17,313 nt of DNA from Thermoplasmata archaeon (GCA_021806355.1 JAJZXT010000177.1:1-17313), one strand, 5' to 3'. Counted from the stretch's first letter, positions 1-7,039 are shown. A program made the numbers and translations. Notes: generated from the letters alone by a model not told the origin.

Positions 1-1
1 C

Positions 2-67
2 CTCGAAACACACGACATTTTACCAGAGAAGGAGTTGAAGGGGTGGATTGAAGCGATCAAGATCTAA
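2..67 (+). CDS. C-terminal end of an unidentified protein (5' truncated)
   Basis: The first bases of the window are open in the frame ending at the TAA at 65-67. They read as about 21 residues, ending in KGWIEAIKI. A TATA-rich gap and a new gene follow, which fits the end of a real gene. Too little is visible to name a family. It could also be chance reading of non-coding DNA. Confidence 0.4.
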   Translation, partial: LETHDILPEKELKGWIEAIKI

Positions 68-113
68 GACTATTTTGACGCTATATAAATGAACCTATTT
101 TTTAATATAAACT

Positions 114-121
114 CTTAAATA
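114..121 (+). promoter_or_regulatory. TATA-like box for the gene starting at 145
   Basis: The sequence CTTAAATA is centred about 27 bp upstream of the ATG at 145. That is the archaeal TATA-to-start-site distance expected for a leaderless transcript, and it supports ATG 145 over the in-frame GTG at 130. A second AT-rich element (CTATATAAAT, 81-90) lies further upstream. Confidence 0.5.
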
Positions 122-144
122 GGATTTAAGTGTGTTTAATTACT

Positions 145-1080
145 ATGAGGGTGATAGATATCGACAAAAAGCTTGATATGAGGCTTGTCCTGAAGGTTAG
201 GCAAAACACTGAACTTTTCAATACTACTTCCAGCCTCGAAAGAAAACTTCCCGTTTATGTCTATGGCAAGAATGGGGAAACATGGATATCCACATATTTT
301 CCCAAGGATTTAAAGGTAAACAATGCGAGTTTGTTTTTCCAGAAATTCAACGCCTCAGAGAGGGAAAATTCTCATGTTATTGATTCAAGGGTAAATAATG
401 TAAGAGATTTGGCTATAATAGGCGAACTTATCGAACTTCCCTCATTTGTAATCAACAGAGCAGATATTTCAAAGGGGTTTCTCAACATTTACTCAAGATT
501 TCACAGTAGTCAAATGCAAAAAGTTTCAGACTTGCTTGCCAGATATACGTCCGATTTGCAAAATTCAAGGGTAGAGTGGCTGGGACCAAGCCCCGGAATT
601 ATTGAGATAATGAATATCATTAATTCTGAATATCCAATCTCCCTTGTTACCTATGAGATTGGCTTAGGAAAAGAAGATGAAAGTCTTGCCTCAATTGCTG
701 GTGAGGAGGGTATAATTGGTGAATTAAAAAATAGCGAAAGCAAGGATGGTGGGTTCAAGACAGTAATATATTCCGATCATAAGATCTTAAAAAAAATTGA
801 CGAACTCAAACAAATTTCAGATGAAGATTGCATATACGAACTAACTGTGCGTAATGCATTCCTATCGAAATTCAGGGAGATAGTAAATGAGAAACACGTA
901 ATGCGACTTCGCTATTTCTTAAAGCCCGTTTTGGGAAAATTGCAGGTTAATGTTTTTGTCCCATCTTCAAACCTATATGAGTACTATTCTACACTTTATG
1001 AATTTGAAAGAAACGATTTCAAGGATATAACCATAAAATATCTATTGCCATATTCCCCACAAATTTGGGAATTTATTTAA
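145..1080 (+). CDS. Conserved-looking protein of unknown function (312 aa)
   Basis: A long open frame of 312 codons from ATG 145. An in-frame GTG at 130 would add five residues, but the TATA box favours ATG 145. The protein looks soluble and mixed alpha/beta, without signal peptide or membrane helices. The opening MRLVLKVRQ and the middle stretch RYTSDLQNSRVEWLGPSPG recall, weakly, the N-terminal sensing part of archaeal bacterio-opsin-activator (Bat)-like proteins. The HTH_10 DNA-binding domain that normally closes those proteins is not visible. No catalytic motif was recognised. It is monocistronic, with a T-rich stretch right after its stop. The gene is very likely real but its function is unknown. 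Confidence 0.8.
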   Translation: MRVIDIDKKLDMRLVLKVRQNTELFNTTSSLERKLPVYVYGKNGETWISTYFPKDLKVNNASLFFQKFNASERENSHVIDSRVNNVRDLAIIGELIELPSFVINRADISKGFLNIYSRFHSSQMQKVSDLLARYTSDLQNSRVEWLGPSPGIIEIMNIINSEYPISLVTYEIGLGKEDESLASIAGEEGIIGELKNSESKDGGFKTVIYSDHKILKKIDELKQISDEDCIYELTVRNAFLSKFREIVNEKHVMRLRYFLKPVLGKLQVNVFVPSSNLYEYYSTLYEFERNDFKDITIKYLLPYSPQIWEFI

Positions 1081-1085
1081 TAATT

Positions 1086-1094
1086 AATTTTTTT
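1086..1094 (+). terminator. T-rich stretch after the 312-aa gene
   Basis: An oligo-T tract begins a few bases after the TAA at 1078-1080. Archaeal RNA polymerase terminates at such U-rich tracts without needing a hairpin. No stem is visible. Confidence 0.4.
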
Positions 1095-1174
1095 GTGAAA
1101 TTATAAACAACGTTTTAGGATGGGAACATCATAAAATTTTAGGTTTTCAATTTATATTGATTTGATAATAATAA

Positions 1175-1183
1175 CTTTTATTA
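1175..1183 (+). promoter_or_regulatory. TATA-like box for the 49-aa zinc-finger-like gene
   Basis: The AT-rich element CTTTTATTA is centred about 27 bp before the ATG at 1206, the same geometry as the other promoters in this window. It is a main reason for calling the short ORF a gene. Confidence 0.4.
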
Positions 1184-1205
1184 ACCATGTCCAGTTATTC
1201 ATATC

Positions 1206-1355
1206 ATGGGAATCTGGAGAAGAGAGAAACATGAAAAGACTGGAATAATTATACATCACTGCGACACCCACAATTTTCACTCGTCCGAACTGATGGAAAT
1301 CGAAGAGCACGAGAGAATGCACGAAATAGAAGGCGCTGGAATTAATAAGATTTGA
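1206..1355 (+). CDS. Small His-rich protein with C-x2-H-x12-H-x3-H pattern (49 aa)
   Basis: A 49-codon frame starts at ATG 1206 (MGIWRREKHEKTG...) and stops at TGA 1353-1355. It has eight histidines and one cysteine. C19, H22, H35 and H39 have exactly the spacing of a classical C2H2 zinc finger (C-x2-C-x12-H-x3-H), with the second Cys replaced by His. I32 sits where fingers usually carry a hydrophobic residue two positions before the first His. F24 is close to, but not at, the usual aromatic position. A TATA-like box lies at the leaderless distance. An overlapping 80-codon minus-strand frame has no such features and was rejected. DNA-, RNA- or metal-binding is an inference; the family was not recognised. 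Confidence 0.6.
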   Translation: MGIWRREKHEKTGIIIHHCDTHNFHSSELMEIEEHERMHEIEGAGINKI

Positions 1356-1426
1356 TTGTTTCTCCAAATTATTAAGATAATTTATGCATACCATATTTCT
1401 TATTGAAAATTCCTAATTTTTGATTG

Positions 1427-1441
1427 AAAGCAAAATGCTTT
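1427..1441. terminator. Short perfect hairpin between convergent genes
   Basis: AAAGCA and TGCTTT flank a 3-base loop, giving a 6-bp perfect stem. It lies between the 3' end of the small zinc-finger-like gene and that of the ROK kinase gene, with T-rich sequence around it. It may help end transcripts from both sides, but the stem is short and could be chance. Confidence 0.25.
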
Positions 1442-1463
1442 ACCGTCAATGATCAGAATGGCT

Positions 1464-2411
1464 TCAAGGTTTATAGACTGAAACAGCAATTGGAGCTATC
1501 TTGCCAGTTTCAGGATCAGATCTTATAAGTTTCACATCACGGTACATGCCCTTCAAACTCTCGTCAATAGATTGTTTCAACGGCTTAAAAAGCATATTTC
1601 CCGCCATGCTTATGCTGCCACCGATGATGATAGCCTCCGGATCAAACGAACATATGAGATTTGATATGGCAGTTGAAAGATAGAATATAGTTTCTTCAAG
1701 GATCAACTGCGCATACATATCTCCTTTTTTGACAGCATCAAACATATGTTTTGCAGTAATTTTTCCAGAGGGAATTTCCGAAAAAAAGGCGGATTCTTTC
1801 AACATAGTCCTGTTTTCCATTATCCTTCTGGCTATAGCTTTCCCACCAGCCAGTGCTTCAATGCATCCTCTTCTCCCACAACCACAAAAGGGACCATCTG
1901 GCAAAATTACGGTGTGCCCAATTTCACCAGCAAGTCCATTGTTCCCTCTAAGGAGATTCCCATTTATAAAGATCCCACCGCCAATTCCTGTGCTCAAAGA
2001 TATATAGATGAAATCATCCATGTTCTTTCCCTTTCCAAAGACTTTTTCGGAAATAGCGGCAGCAGTAGCATCGTTTTCAAGGATTACCTTTGAATGAAAA
2101 ACTTTCTTCAGATCCTTCACAATATTGAAATCAGAAAGCCCAAAGAGGTTCGGTGATGAAATTATCTTTCCCTGCTCTGAATCAACGAGACCCGCAAAAA
2201 TAATTGAGATAGTATCTGGATAAATGCCCGATTCATCAATCATGGAGTTTCCCATGAAATCGAGGTCCTCAATAATTTTTTCCTTTCCCATGTGCTTCAC
2301 AGTGTACTTTCGTGAGGATTTTAATATCTTGCCGTGATTATCTGCAATAATTCCGGAAATTTTAGTCCCCCCGATGTCAAAGCCAAGAATGAAATCGCTG
2401 GAGCTTATCAA
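1464..2411 (-). CDS. ROK-family sugar kinase (glucokinase-like)
   Basis: This 315-aa protein has the ROK kinase layout. The phosphate-binding DIGGTK is at residues 12-17. END is at 112-114, with D114 as the expected catalytic base. The sugar-binding E-x-G-H motif is at 163-166. The ROK zinc motif follows: H166 with C176, C178 and C183 in CGCGRRGC. ROK kinases phosphorylate glucose, N-acetylglucosamine, N-acetylmannosamine or related sugars with ATP in the cytoplasm; ExGH is typical of glucokinases, but the exact sugar is not fixed by the sequence. The start is TTG at 2411-2409, which overlaps the TGA stop of the upstream NfeD-like gene by two bases within TTGA. A GTGAT element seven bases upstream can act as ribosome-binding site, so translation is probably coupled to that gene. 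Length and motifs are normal for an active enzyme. Confidence 0.9.
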   Translation of the reverse strand: MISSSDFILGFDIGGTKISGIIADNHGKILKSSRKYTVKHMGKEKIIEDLDFMGNSMIDESGIYPDTISIIFAGLVDSEQGKIISSPNLFGLSDFNIVKDLKKVFHSKVILENDATAAAISEKVFGKGKNMDDFIYISLSTGIGGGIFINGNLLRGNNGLAGEIGHTVILPDGPFCGCGRRGCIEALAGGKAIARRIMENRTMLKESAFFSEIPSGKITAKHMFDAVKKGDMYAQLILEETIFYLSTAISNLICSFDPEAIIIGGSISMAGNMLFKPLKQSIDESLKGMYRDVKLIRSDPETGKIAPIAVSVYKP

Positions 2412-3700
2412 TTTTCATCACTTGTTTTCTCTCTCACTGTAAGTACCAGACCGGAGATACCAAGCACAATAATCGGTGATCCTTTCTTAATCTCCACATC
2501 TTTTTCAGATATCGCCTTCCATTTTTGGCCTTCTATACTGACCCAACCAGACGGATTGAGTGTAGATTCAGCGATACCATCTTTTGATACGATGGATTCC
2601 CACCCTGTTTCCGGCCTTCTTTTCAACGAAGAACCGAGCTTGTGGAGATAATAAGCAAGAACAACGCCCAGAAACAGGACAGCGCCGATTATTATGTAAT
2701 CTTGTGTTCCTATGGGATTCGACGGATATGCAGAACTATTTGCGGATATATATGGGGCCGCGATTAGAATAGTACCGATCATATCTATTGCTAGCCCTCC
2801 TAGAAGGGCAATTCCATGTTGTGTTTTAATCTCCAAAAACATCAGCGCCGAACCTAAAAGGAGAAACACAATTCCAATAACAGAGGAACCTATCAACTGG
2901 GCTCCAAATAACCCAAGCCCTATTAGTATAACTCCAAGTGCAGTCATAAAAACGGTTCTGTGATATATATCAATAAGGATTGCAAGAGAGCCGAAAGTAA
3001 TAAACAGCCCATCTATCAAAGAATTGCTCATAAAGCTTAAAAATTGTTCGTATAAATTTTCATTAACAACTCCCTGGGGATAACCATTCAAATTCATTAT
3101 TTTCAAGAATGCCGAGAGGTTTAGGGCAATACCATTTATGAGATTTATACTCTTAGCTTGCGCAGCATTGTATGCCTGGTCATTGTAAACCATTATTGCT
3201 GCTGCGGTGACATTCCTTCCATGTGCCCCGGCCAGACCAGTCATCAGCGCTTCCATGGCTGCTTCAGTGTGATTTTCCTGAAGACTTGACCCTCCGACAA
3301 CTATAGGCGTAGATGGACCGATTTCAGACCCAGGCCCCATCCAGATCTGGGTGGTTGCCATTGCTATGTATGAACCTGCCGATGCTCCAATAGAATCTGC
3401 GGCAATGTAAGTATAAACGGGAATATTTTTTCCTTCCGTTGCGTTTATTGCCTGCACTATCTGCAACATGCACCCAAGAAGCCCACCAGGTGTATTCATG
3501 TTTATGACAACAGCTTTTGTAGTTTGATTGTTTATTGAATTCAAGGCATCAGAAACCATAGTTGCTGAACCGGGATCGATTTGCTCATTGAGATTTATTA
3601 TGAGCACATGCTGAGTCTGAGCACTTGAAACACCAGAAAAGGAGACCAGGAACATTGAAATTAAAATTAATAATATTCCGAGGAGTTTCAATGATTTCAT
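2408..3700 (-). CDS. ClpP-class membrane serine protease / NfeD-family protein
   Basis: This 430-aa protein has the full architecture of long NfeD proteins (stomatin-operon-partner protease, PH1510-like). A signal peptide or N-terminal helix spans about 5-27. A ClpP-like domain covers about 30-205, with the expected nucleophile S107 in SIGASAGSYIAM. Four or five membrane helices lie between about 229 and 353. A C-terminal NfeD OB-fold domain covers about 365-426. Such proteins work at the membrane with stomatin/SPFH partners, for example cleaving their C-terminal tails; no stomatin gene lies in this window. One oddity: anchored on the conserved GRN at 161-163, the position of the catalytic lysine (K138 of PH1510, recalled from memory) is H144, and no lysine occurs between K91 and K183. 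Activity is therefore uncertain. The TATA box is at 3724-3733, about 28 bp upstream. Confidence 0.9.
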   Translation of the reverse strand: MKSLKLLGILLILISMFLVSFSGVSSAQTQHVLIINLNEQIDPGSATMVSDALNSINNQTTKAVVINMNTPGGLLGCMLQIVQAINATEGKNIPVYTYIAADSIGASAGSYIAMATTQIWMGPGSEIGPSTPIVVGGSSLQENHTEAAMEALMTGLAGAHGRNVTAAAIMVYNDQAYNAAQAKSINLINGIALNLSAFLKIMNLNGYPQGVVNENLYEQFLSFMSNSLIDGLFITFGSLAILIDIYHRTVFMTALGVILIGLGLFGAQLIGSSVIGIVFLLLGSALMFLEIKTQHGIALLGGLAIDMIGTILIAAPYISANSSAYPSNPIGTQDYIIIGAVLFLGVVLAYYLHKLGSSLKRRPETGWESIVSKDGIAESTLNPSGWVSIEGQKWKAISEKDVEIKKGSPIIVLGISGLVLTVREKTSDEN

Positions 3701-3723
3701 AGGAGAATAATGTTACACGTGGA

Positions 3724-3733
3724 TTTTATAATT
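3724..3733 (-). promoter_or_regulatory. TATA box of the nfeD-ROK operon
   Basis: On the minus strand this reads AATTATAAAA, centred about 28 bp upstream of the ATG at 3700. No Shine-Dalgarno sequence precedes that ATG, which fits a leaderless transcript. Confidence 0.5.
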
Positions 3734-3789
3734 TTGATCATCAATTCGATTAAATCTCTCTGAGAATTATTGGACGATCATTGAAATCC

Positions 3790-3803
3790 TTTTTAATTTA
3801 AAA
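3790..3803 (+). promoter_or_regulatory. aspS: TATA box of aspS
   Basis: The AT-rich element TTTTTAATTTAAAA is centred about 22-26 bp upstream of ATG 3818. There is no ribosome-binding site between it and the start codon, which fits a leaderless transcript. Confidence 0.45.
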
Positions 3804-3817
3804 CATATCACCACAAT

Positions 3818-5104
3818 ATGAGCAGTATATCAATTGAGGATCTTGGTTCGCTGAAAGGCGGAGAAAGTGTCGTCATTTATGGCTGGGCACAGGAAATAAA
3901 AATTCTGAAGAATATAACTTTTATCGTATTAAGAGATTATTCAGGAACCTGTCAGGTAACAATAAAGGGAAATCCGGAACTTATAGAAAAAGCATCGAAA
4001 CTATCGAGGGAAAGCGTCTTAAAAATCTCAGGAACATTCAAGAAGGACGCAATCAGCAAATCAGCACCAGAAGTAACGTGTTCAGACCTAACTCTACTCA
4101 ACGCATCCGCAACGCCTTTGCCTGTGGGTATTACGGATCCAGTAGAAGTCGATTTCGAAACCAGGTTCAATAACAGGGTACTGGATCTCCGGAAACCAAA
4201 AAACAATATAATTTTTGCATCAAAGTCAAAAATACTGTGGGGAATCCGGAAATTAATGGAGGAAGAAGGGTTTATTGAAGTTCAGACTCCTAAAATAGTA
4301 TCATCTGCCACGGAAGGTGGGGCAGAGGTATTCAGGGTAAAATATCACGAGAAGGATGCCTTCCTTAATCAAAGCCCTCAATTGTACAAAGAAATGCTTA
4401 TTTCTGCTGGCATTCCAAAGGTTTTTGAGGTTGGACCGGCGTTCAGAGCAGAAGAGCACAACACAAACAGGCACCTTAACGAATTCACCAGCATAGATAT
4501 TGAAATGGCATTTTCTGATGACGATAAAGCCATGCAGATGCTTGAATTATCTGTATATCAGGGGTTAACTGAACTTATGGACACTATGGGAAAGGAACTT
4601 GAGCAATACGGTTACCGCATCGTTGTTCCTAAAAGACCATTTCCAAGAATGACCTACCAGGATGGCATAAGGATCCTTGAAGAAAATGGCATATCGTTTA
4701 ATTTCGGTGACGACTTCAGTTCGGAACAGCTCAAGATTATAGGTTCGAAAATGGACGGGTTTTATTTCATCACGGGTTGGCCAGAAAAGGTTAGGCCGTT
4801 CTACACTATGCAAAAGGAAGATGATCCATCCTTAACAAAATCATTTGATTTGCAATACAAGGAACTGGAGGTAACTTCTGGTGCACAAAGAGTCCATAAT
4901 CCTGAAGCATTAATAAAAAGATTAAAAGAAAAGGGGTTAAATCCTGAGAACTTTGAATATTACATAAGCGCCTTCAGATACGGCATGCCACCACACGCCG
5001 GATGGGGACTTGGACTAGAAAGGCTTACACAGATTGCACTGGGTATTCATAATATTAGGGATGTAACCTTATTTCCTAGGGATAGAACCAGGGTTTCTCC
5101 CTGA
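3818..5104 (+). CDS. aspS: Aspartyl-tRNA synthetase, archaeal type
   Basis: The cytoplasmic enzyme charges tRNA-Asp with aspartate using ATP. Its 428 residues match archaeal AspRS length, without the insertion domain of bacterial AspRS. An N-terminal OB anticodon-binding domain (about 15-100) is followed by FNNRVLDLRKP, a motif 1 helix region (GIRKLMEEEGFIEVQTPKIV), motif 2 (VFEVGPAFRAEEHNTNRHL) and motif 3 (GWGLGLERLTQIALGI). In archaeal AspRS, discrimination between tRNA-Asp and tRNA-Asn depends on a residue in the OB loop: Trp in discriminating and His in non-discriminating enzymes. Here the aligned position seems to be Q25, so specificity cannot be settled. The last 36 bases overlap the 3' end of a small gene on the opposite strand. 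All catalytic motifs look intact. Confidence 0.95.
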   Translation: MSSISIEDLGSLKGGESVVIYGWAQEIKILKNITFIVLRDYSGTCQVTIKGNPELIEKASKLSRESVLKISGTFKKDAISKSAPEVTCSDLTLLNASATPLPVGITDPVEVDFETRFNNRVLDLRKPKNNIIFASKSKILWGIRKLMEEEGFIEVQTPKIVSSATEGGAEVFRVKYHEKDAFLNQSPQLYKEMLISAGIPKVFEVGPAFRAEEHNTNRHLNEFTSIDIEMAFSDDDKAMQMLELSVYQGLTELMDTMGKELEQYGYRIVVPKRPFPRMTYQDGIRILEENGISFNFGDDFSSEQLKIIGSKMDGFYFITGWPEKVRPFYTMQKEDDPSLTKSFDLQYKELEVTSGAQRVHNPEALIKRLKEKGLNPENFEYYISAFRYGMPPHAGWGLGLERLTQIALGIHNIRDVTLFPRDRTRVSP

Positions 5105-5203
5105 TTTTCGCTTATAATCATCTTCTCCGAAAGCTACTCTGTCCAGTTCATCTATGTCCCCGATTTCCTCAAGTTCTTTCAGGTCTTTTTTCATTTTTCC
5201 CAT
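5069..5203 (-). CDS. Small charged protein, antisense to the 3' end of aspS (44 aa)
   Basis: A 44-codon frame runs from ATG 5203 to TAA 5071-5069. It starts MGKMKKDLKELEEIGDIDEL, has a strongly charged helical N-terminal half and ends in a basic tail (KRKSGRNPGSIPRK). A clear Shine-Dalgarno-like GAGGT (5211-5215 on the minus strand) stands seven bases before the ATG, and a TATA-like element (5237-5247) lies further up, so the start looks real. Its last 11 codons and stop overlap the end of aspS in antisense. No family was recognised. Such short acidic/basic proteins often bind another protein or nucleic acid, but that is only a guess. Confidence 0.6.
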   Translation of the reverse strand: MGKMKKDLKELEEIGDIDELDRVAFGEDDYKRKSGRNPGSIPRK

Positions 5204-5277
5204 ATTATTGACCTCATATAATTAACGAATCCATGGATAAAAATATTATGTATTTGATAGTCTGCAATTCTCAGGAA

Positions 5278-5286
5278 AATTATTAA
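5278..5286 (+). promoter_or_regulatory. TATA box of the 3-hydroxyacyl-CoA dehydrogenase gene
   Basis: AATTATTAA is centred 26 bp upstream of ATG 5308, the exact leaderless spacing. Confidence 0.5.
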
Positions 5287-5307
5287 GACCTTTAGAAATG
5301 CTCCGTT

Positions 5308-6276
5308 ATGTTCAAGAAAGTTGGAGTTGTTGGGCTTGGAACGATGGGAGCTTCCATTGCAGAATTAATGGCATTTAACGACCTTGAGGTAACAATGGTT
5401 GACCAAAATGATGAACTTGTCAACAGGGGATTAAAAACTGTGGAGAGGATACTCAATTCCTATCTGCAATTTAGCAAATCACGAGAAGAAAAGGAAATTA
5501 AAAGGATTGAGTCGTTGGGAGTCACGCTTTCTTCTGAACAGAAAGCTGAAATTGAAAAACATCTTTCTTCAGACTTTAACGAAAAAACACTGCAAAAAGC
5601 CCTTGATAGGTTGCATCCAACGACAGATTTCTCTGAATTGAAGAAATGTGAGCATGTTGTGGAGGCAGTTTTTGAAAAAATTGACATTAAAATGAATGTC
5701 TTCAGGAAACTTTCTGAATCCTGCAGCCCAGAATGTATTATCTCGTCAAATTCATCGTCACTGAGCATAACAAAATTGGCTTCGTGCGTAACAAATCCGC
5801 AAAGGGTTATTCTAACACACTTTTTTAATCCCCCTTACACACTCCCCCTTATTGAAATTGTGAAGGCAATGCAAACATCGGAAGATACAGAAAGCAAGGT
5901 TGTGGAATTTTATTCCTCCATTAAGAATCACCGTACAATGATGAAGCCCATTAGGGTGAAGGAAGTCCCGGGGTTTCTTGTAAATCGCCTGCTGGTTCCA
6001 ATGCTCAATGAGGCCTGCTTTGCACTCGATGAGGGAATTGCGTCGCGTGATGATATAGATACTGCTATGAAACTCGGTGCGGGGATGCCTATGGGTCCCC
6101 TGGAACTGACGGATATGGTTGGTGTAGACATAGCTCTTGATGTGATGGAGATCCTCCAAAAAGAATACGGTGATCCAAAATACAGGCCATCAACCATACT
6201 GAGGAAGATGGTTGATGCAGGAAAAACCGGAAGAAAATCCGGCAGTGGCTTTTATGCATATAATAAAAAAGCCTGA
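5308..6276 (+). CDS. 3-hydroxyacyl-CoA dehydrogenase (NAD-dependent)
   Basis: The enzyme oxidises (S)-3-hydroxyacyl-CoA to 3-ketoacyl-CoA with NAD in fatty-acid or butyrate-type metabolism. The Rossmann motif GLGTMG is at 9-14, with the NAD-selecting acidic residue D32 at the end of the second strand (MVDQND). The active-site set of short-chain HADs is visible: serine in SSNSSSL (148-152), H171 in THFFNPP, E183 in LIEIV and N226 in PGFLVNRLL. The C-terminal dimer domain includes MGPLELTDMVGVD. At 322 residues it is about 30-40 longer than typical monofunctional enzymes (about 285-295). The extra length is a charged, helical insert around residues 52-103, before VVEAVFE. No thiolase or enoyl-CoA hydratase gene is adjacent, so the pathway cannot be assigned from context. 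Its stop is one base from the stop of the convergent gene. Confidence 0.93.
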   Translation: MFKKVGVVGLGTMGASIAELMAFNDLEVTMVDQNDELVNRGLKTVERILNSYLQFSKSREEKEIKRIESLGVTLSSEQKAEIEKHLSSDFNEKTLQKALDRLHPTTDFSELKKCEHVVEAVFEKIDIKMNVFRKLSESCSPECIISSNSSSLSITKLASCVTNPQRVILTHFFNPPYTLPLIEIVKAMQTSEDTESKVVEFYSSIKNHRTMMKPIRVKEVPGFLVNRLLVPMLNEACFALDEGIASRDDIDTAMKLGAGMPMGPLELTDMVGVDIALDVMEILQKEYGDPKYRPSTILRKMVDAGKTGRKSGSGFYAYNKKA

Positions 6277-6277
6277 T

Positions 6278-6568
6278 TCAATCCTGCCGTGTTATATTTC
6301 GATTGACCTCCCTATTAACAATAATAATGGCAGGTTCAACAACATATTTTGTTCTGCCCATCCGGTATATAGAAATTATGGAATTGTGGGATTTAGATTC
6401 TGATGCATGTTTCTTGAGTGCGGAAAATAGGCTCTTATTCATGGAAAGCTCTACATATATTGGAAAACCCCTCTGATACCATGTCACTATTACTGTCTTC
6501 TTGTACCCTCCCGTAAGGTCCTCGTTGTCCACCTCAATATCTATTTTTTGCCCTATTGAAATTTCCAT
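6278..6568 (-). CDS. Small protein of unknown function, aMBF1 operon partner (96 aa)
   Basis: A 96-residue protein starting MEISIGQKIDIEVDNEDL. It looks strand-rich in the first half, with a basic, helical centre (SLFSALKKHASESK), and has no signal peptide, membrane helix or cysteine motif. The pattern is faintly like a PilZ or other small beta-barrel, but I do not recognise the family. It begins 21 bases after the stop of the aMBF1 gene and is preceded by the SD-like GAGATGAT (6573-6580), so the two are very probably co-transcribed. It ends one base from the stop of the convergent dehydrogenase gene. Confidence 0.7.
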   Translation of the reverse strand: MEISIGQKIDIEVDNEDLTGGYKKTVIVTWYQRGFPIYVELSMNKSLFSALKKHASESKSHNSIISIYRMGRTKYVVEPAIIIVNREVNRNITRQD

Positions 6569-6589
6569 TTATATCATCTCTTCTTCAAA

Positions 6590-7039
6590 TTAGAATTCCT
6601 CTAGCAATGTTATTTTAAGCAATTTTTCAAGTTTCCTGGCCGTCCTTATATCAGGCTTAAGATCTCCACGTTCTATGTTGGCAAGCACATGCTTCTTTTC
6701 CATCATTTTCAGGGCAAGTTCTTCCTGAGTTAAGGACATCTTTTCTCTGGCATCCTTGATTATTTGAAAATAATCCGGGACAATTTCAAGTTCTTCATCA
6801 GCCTTACGTCCATCCCGCCTAATCTTCTGTGGCGATCTTGCCTTGCCTATAATTACGGGTCTCTCCTTTACCTGGAGTGTGACCTGTCCTTGAAAATCAA
6901 CCTTTTTTGTGTCATGCGCCCTCAATGATGTAACCGGCGTTCCAAATCTGGAACAATCATCACATACAGAAAGAATAGCGCCGTCTATGCGTATTTTTGT
7001 GAGTCTCTGTGCCTTTTTTCCACACATTTCACATTCCAT
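6590..7039 (-). CDS. Archaeal MBF1-type transcription factor (zinc ribbon + Cro/C1 HTH)
   Basis: A 149-aa protein with the two-part layout of archaeal multiprotein bridging factor 1. The N-terminal zinc ribbon has C3 and C6 (CEMC) paired with C26 and C29 (CDDC). A basic linker follows (about 40-90). The C-terminal Cro/C1-type helix-turn-helix spans about 92-149 and includes MSLTQEELALKMMEKKHVLANIERG. aMBF1 is widespread in archaea; it has been linked to transcription and ribosome association, and its exact role is not settled. ATG 7039 was chosen. An in-frame TTG at 7045 would add two residues. It leads a two-gene unit with the 96-aa protein downstream and is divergent from the dienelactone hydrolase gene. 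Confidence 0.9.
   Translation of the reverse strand: MECEMCGKKAQRLTKIRIDGAILSVCDDCSRFGTPVTSLRAHDTKKVDFQGQVTLQVKERPVIIGKARSPQKIRRDGRKADEELEIVPDYFQIIKDAREKMSLTQEELALKMMEKKHVLANIERGDLKPDIRTARKLEKLLKITLLEEF

Noticed and set aside
1152..1394. 80-codon minus-strand frame over the small zinc-finger-like gene
   Set aside because: It is hydrophobic in a patchy way, lacks a promoter or SD, and is antisense to the better supported 49-aa plus-strand frame.
1729..2093. Two overlapping plus-strand frames of 92 and 115 codons
   Set aside because: They are antisense to the ROK kinase zinc and sugar motifs; the proline-rich translations are typical of shadow frames.
5812..6197. Minus-strand frames of 115 and 89 codons
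   Set aside because: Antisense to the C-terminal domain of the 3-hydroxyacyl-CoA dehydrogenase, without their own signals.
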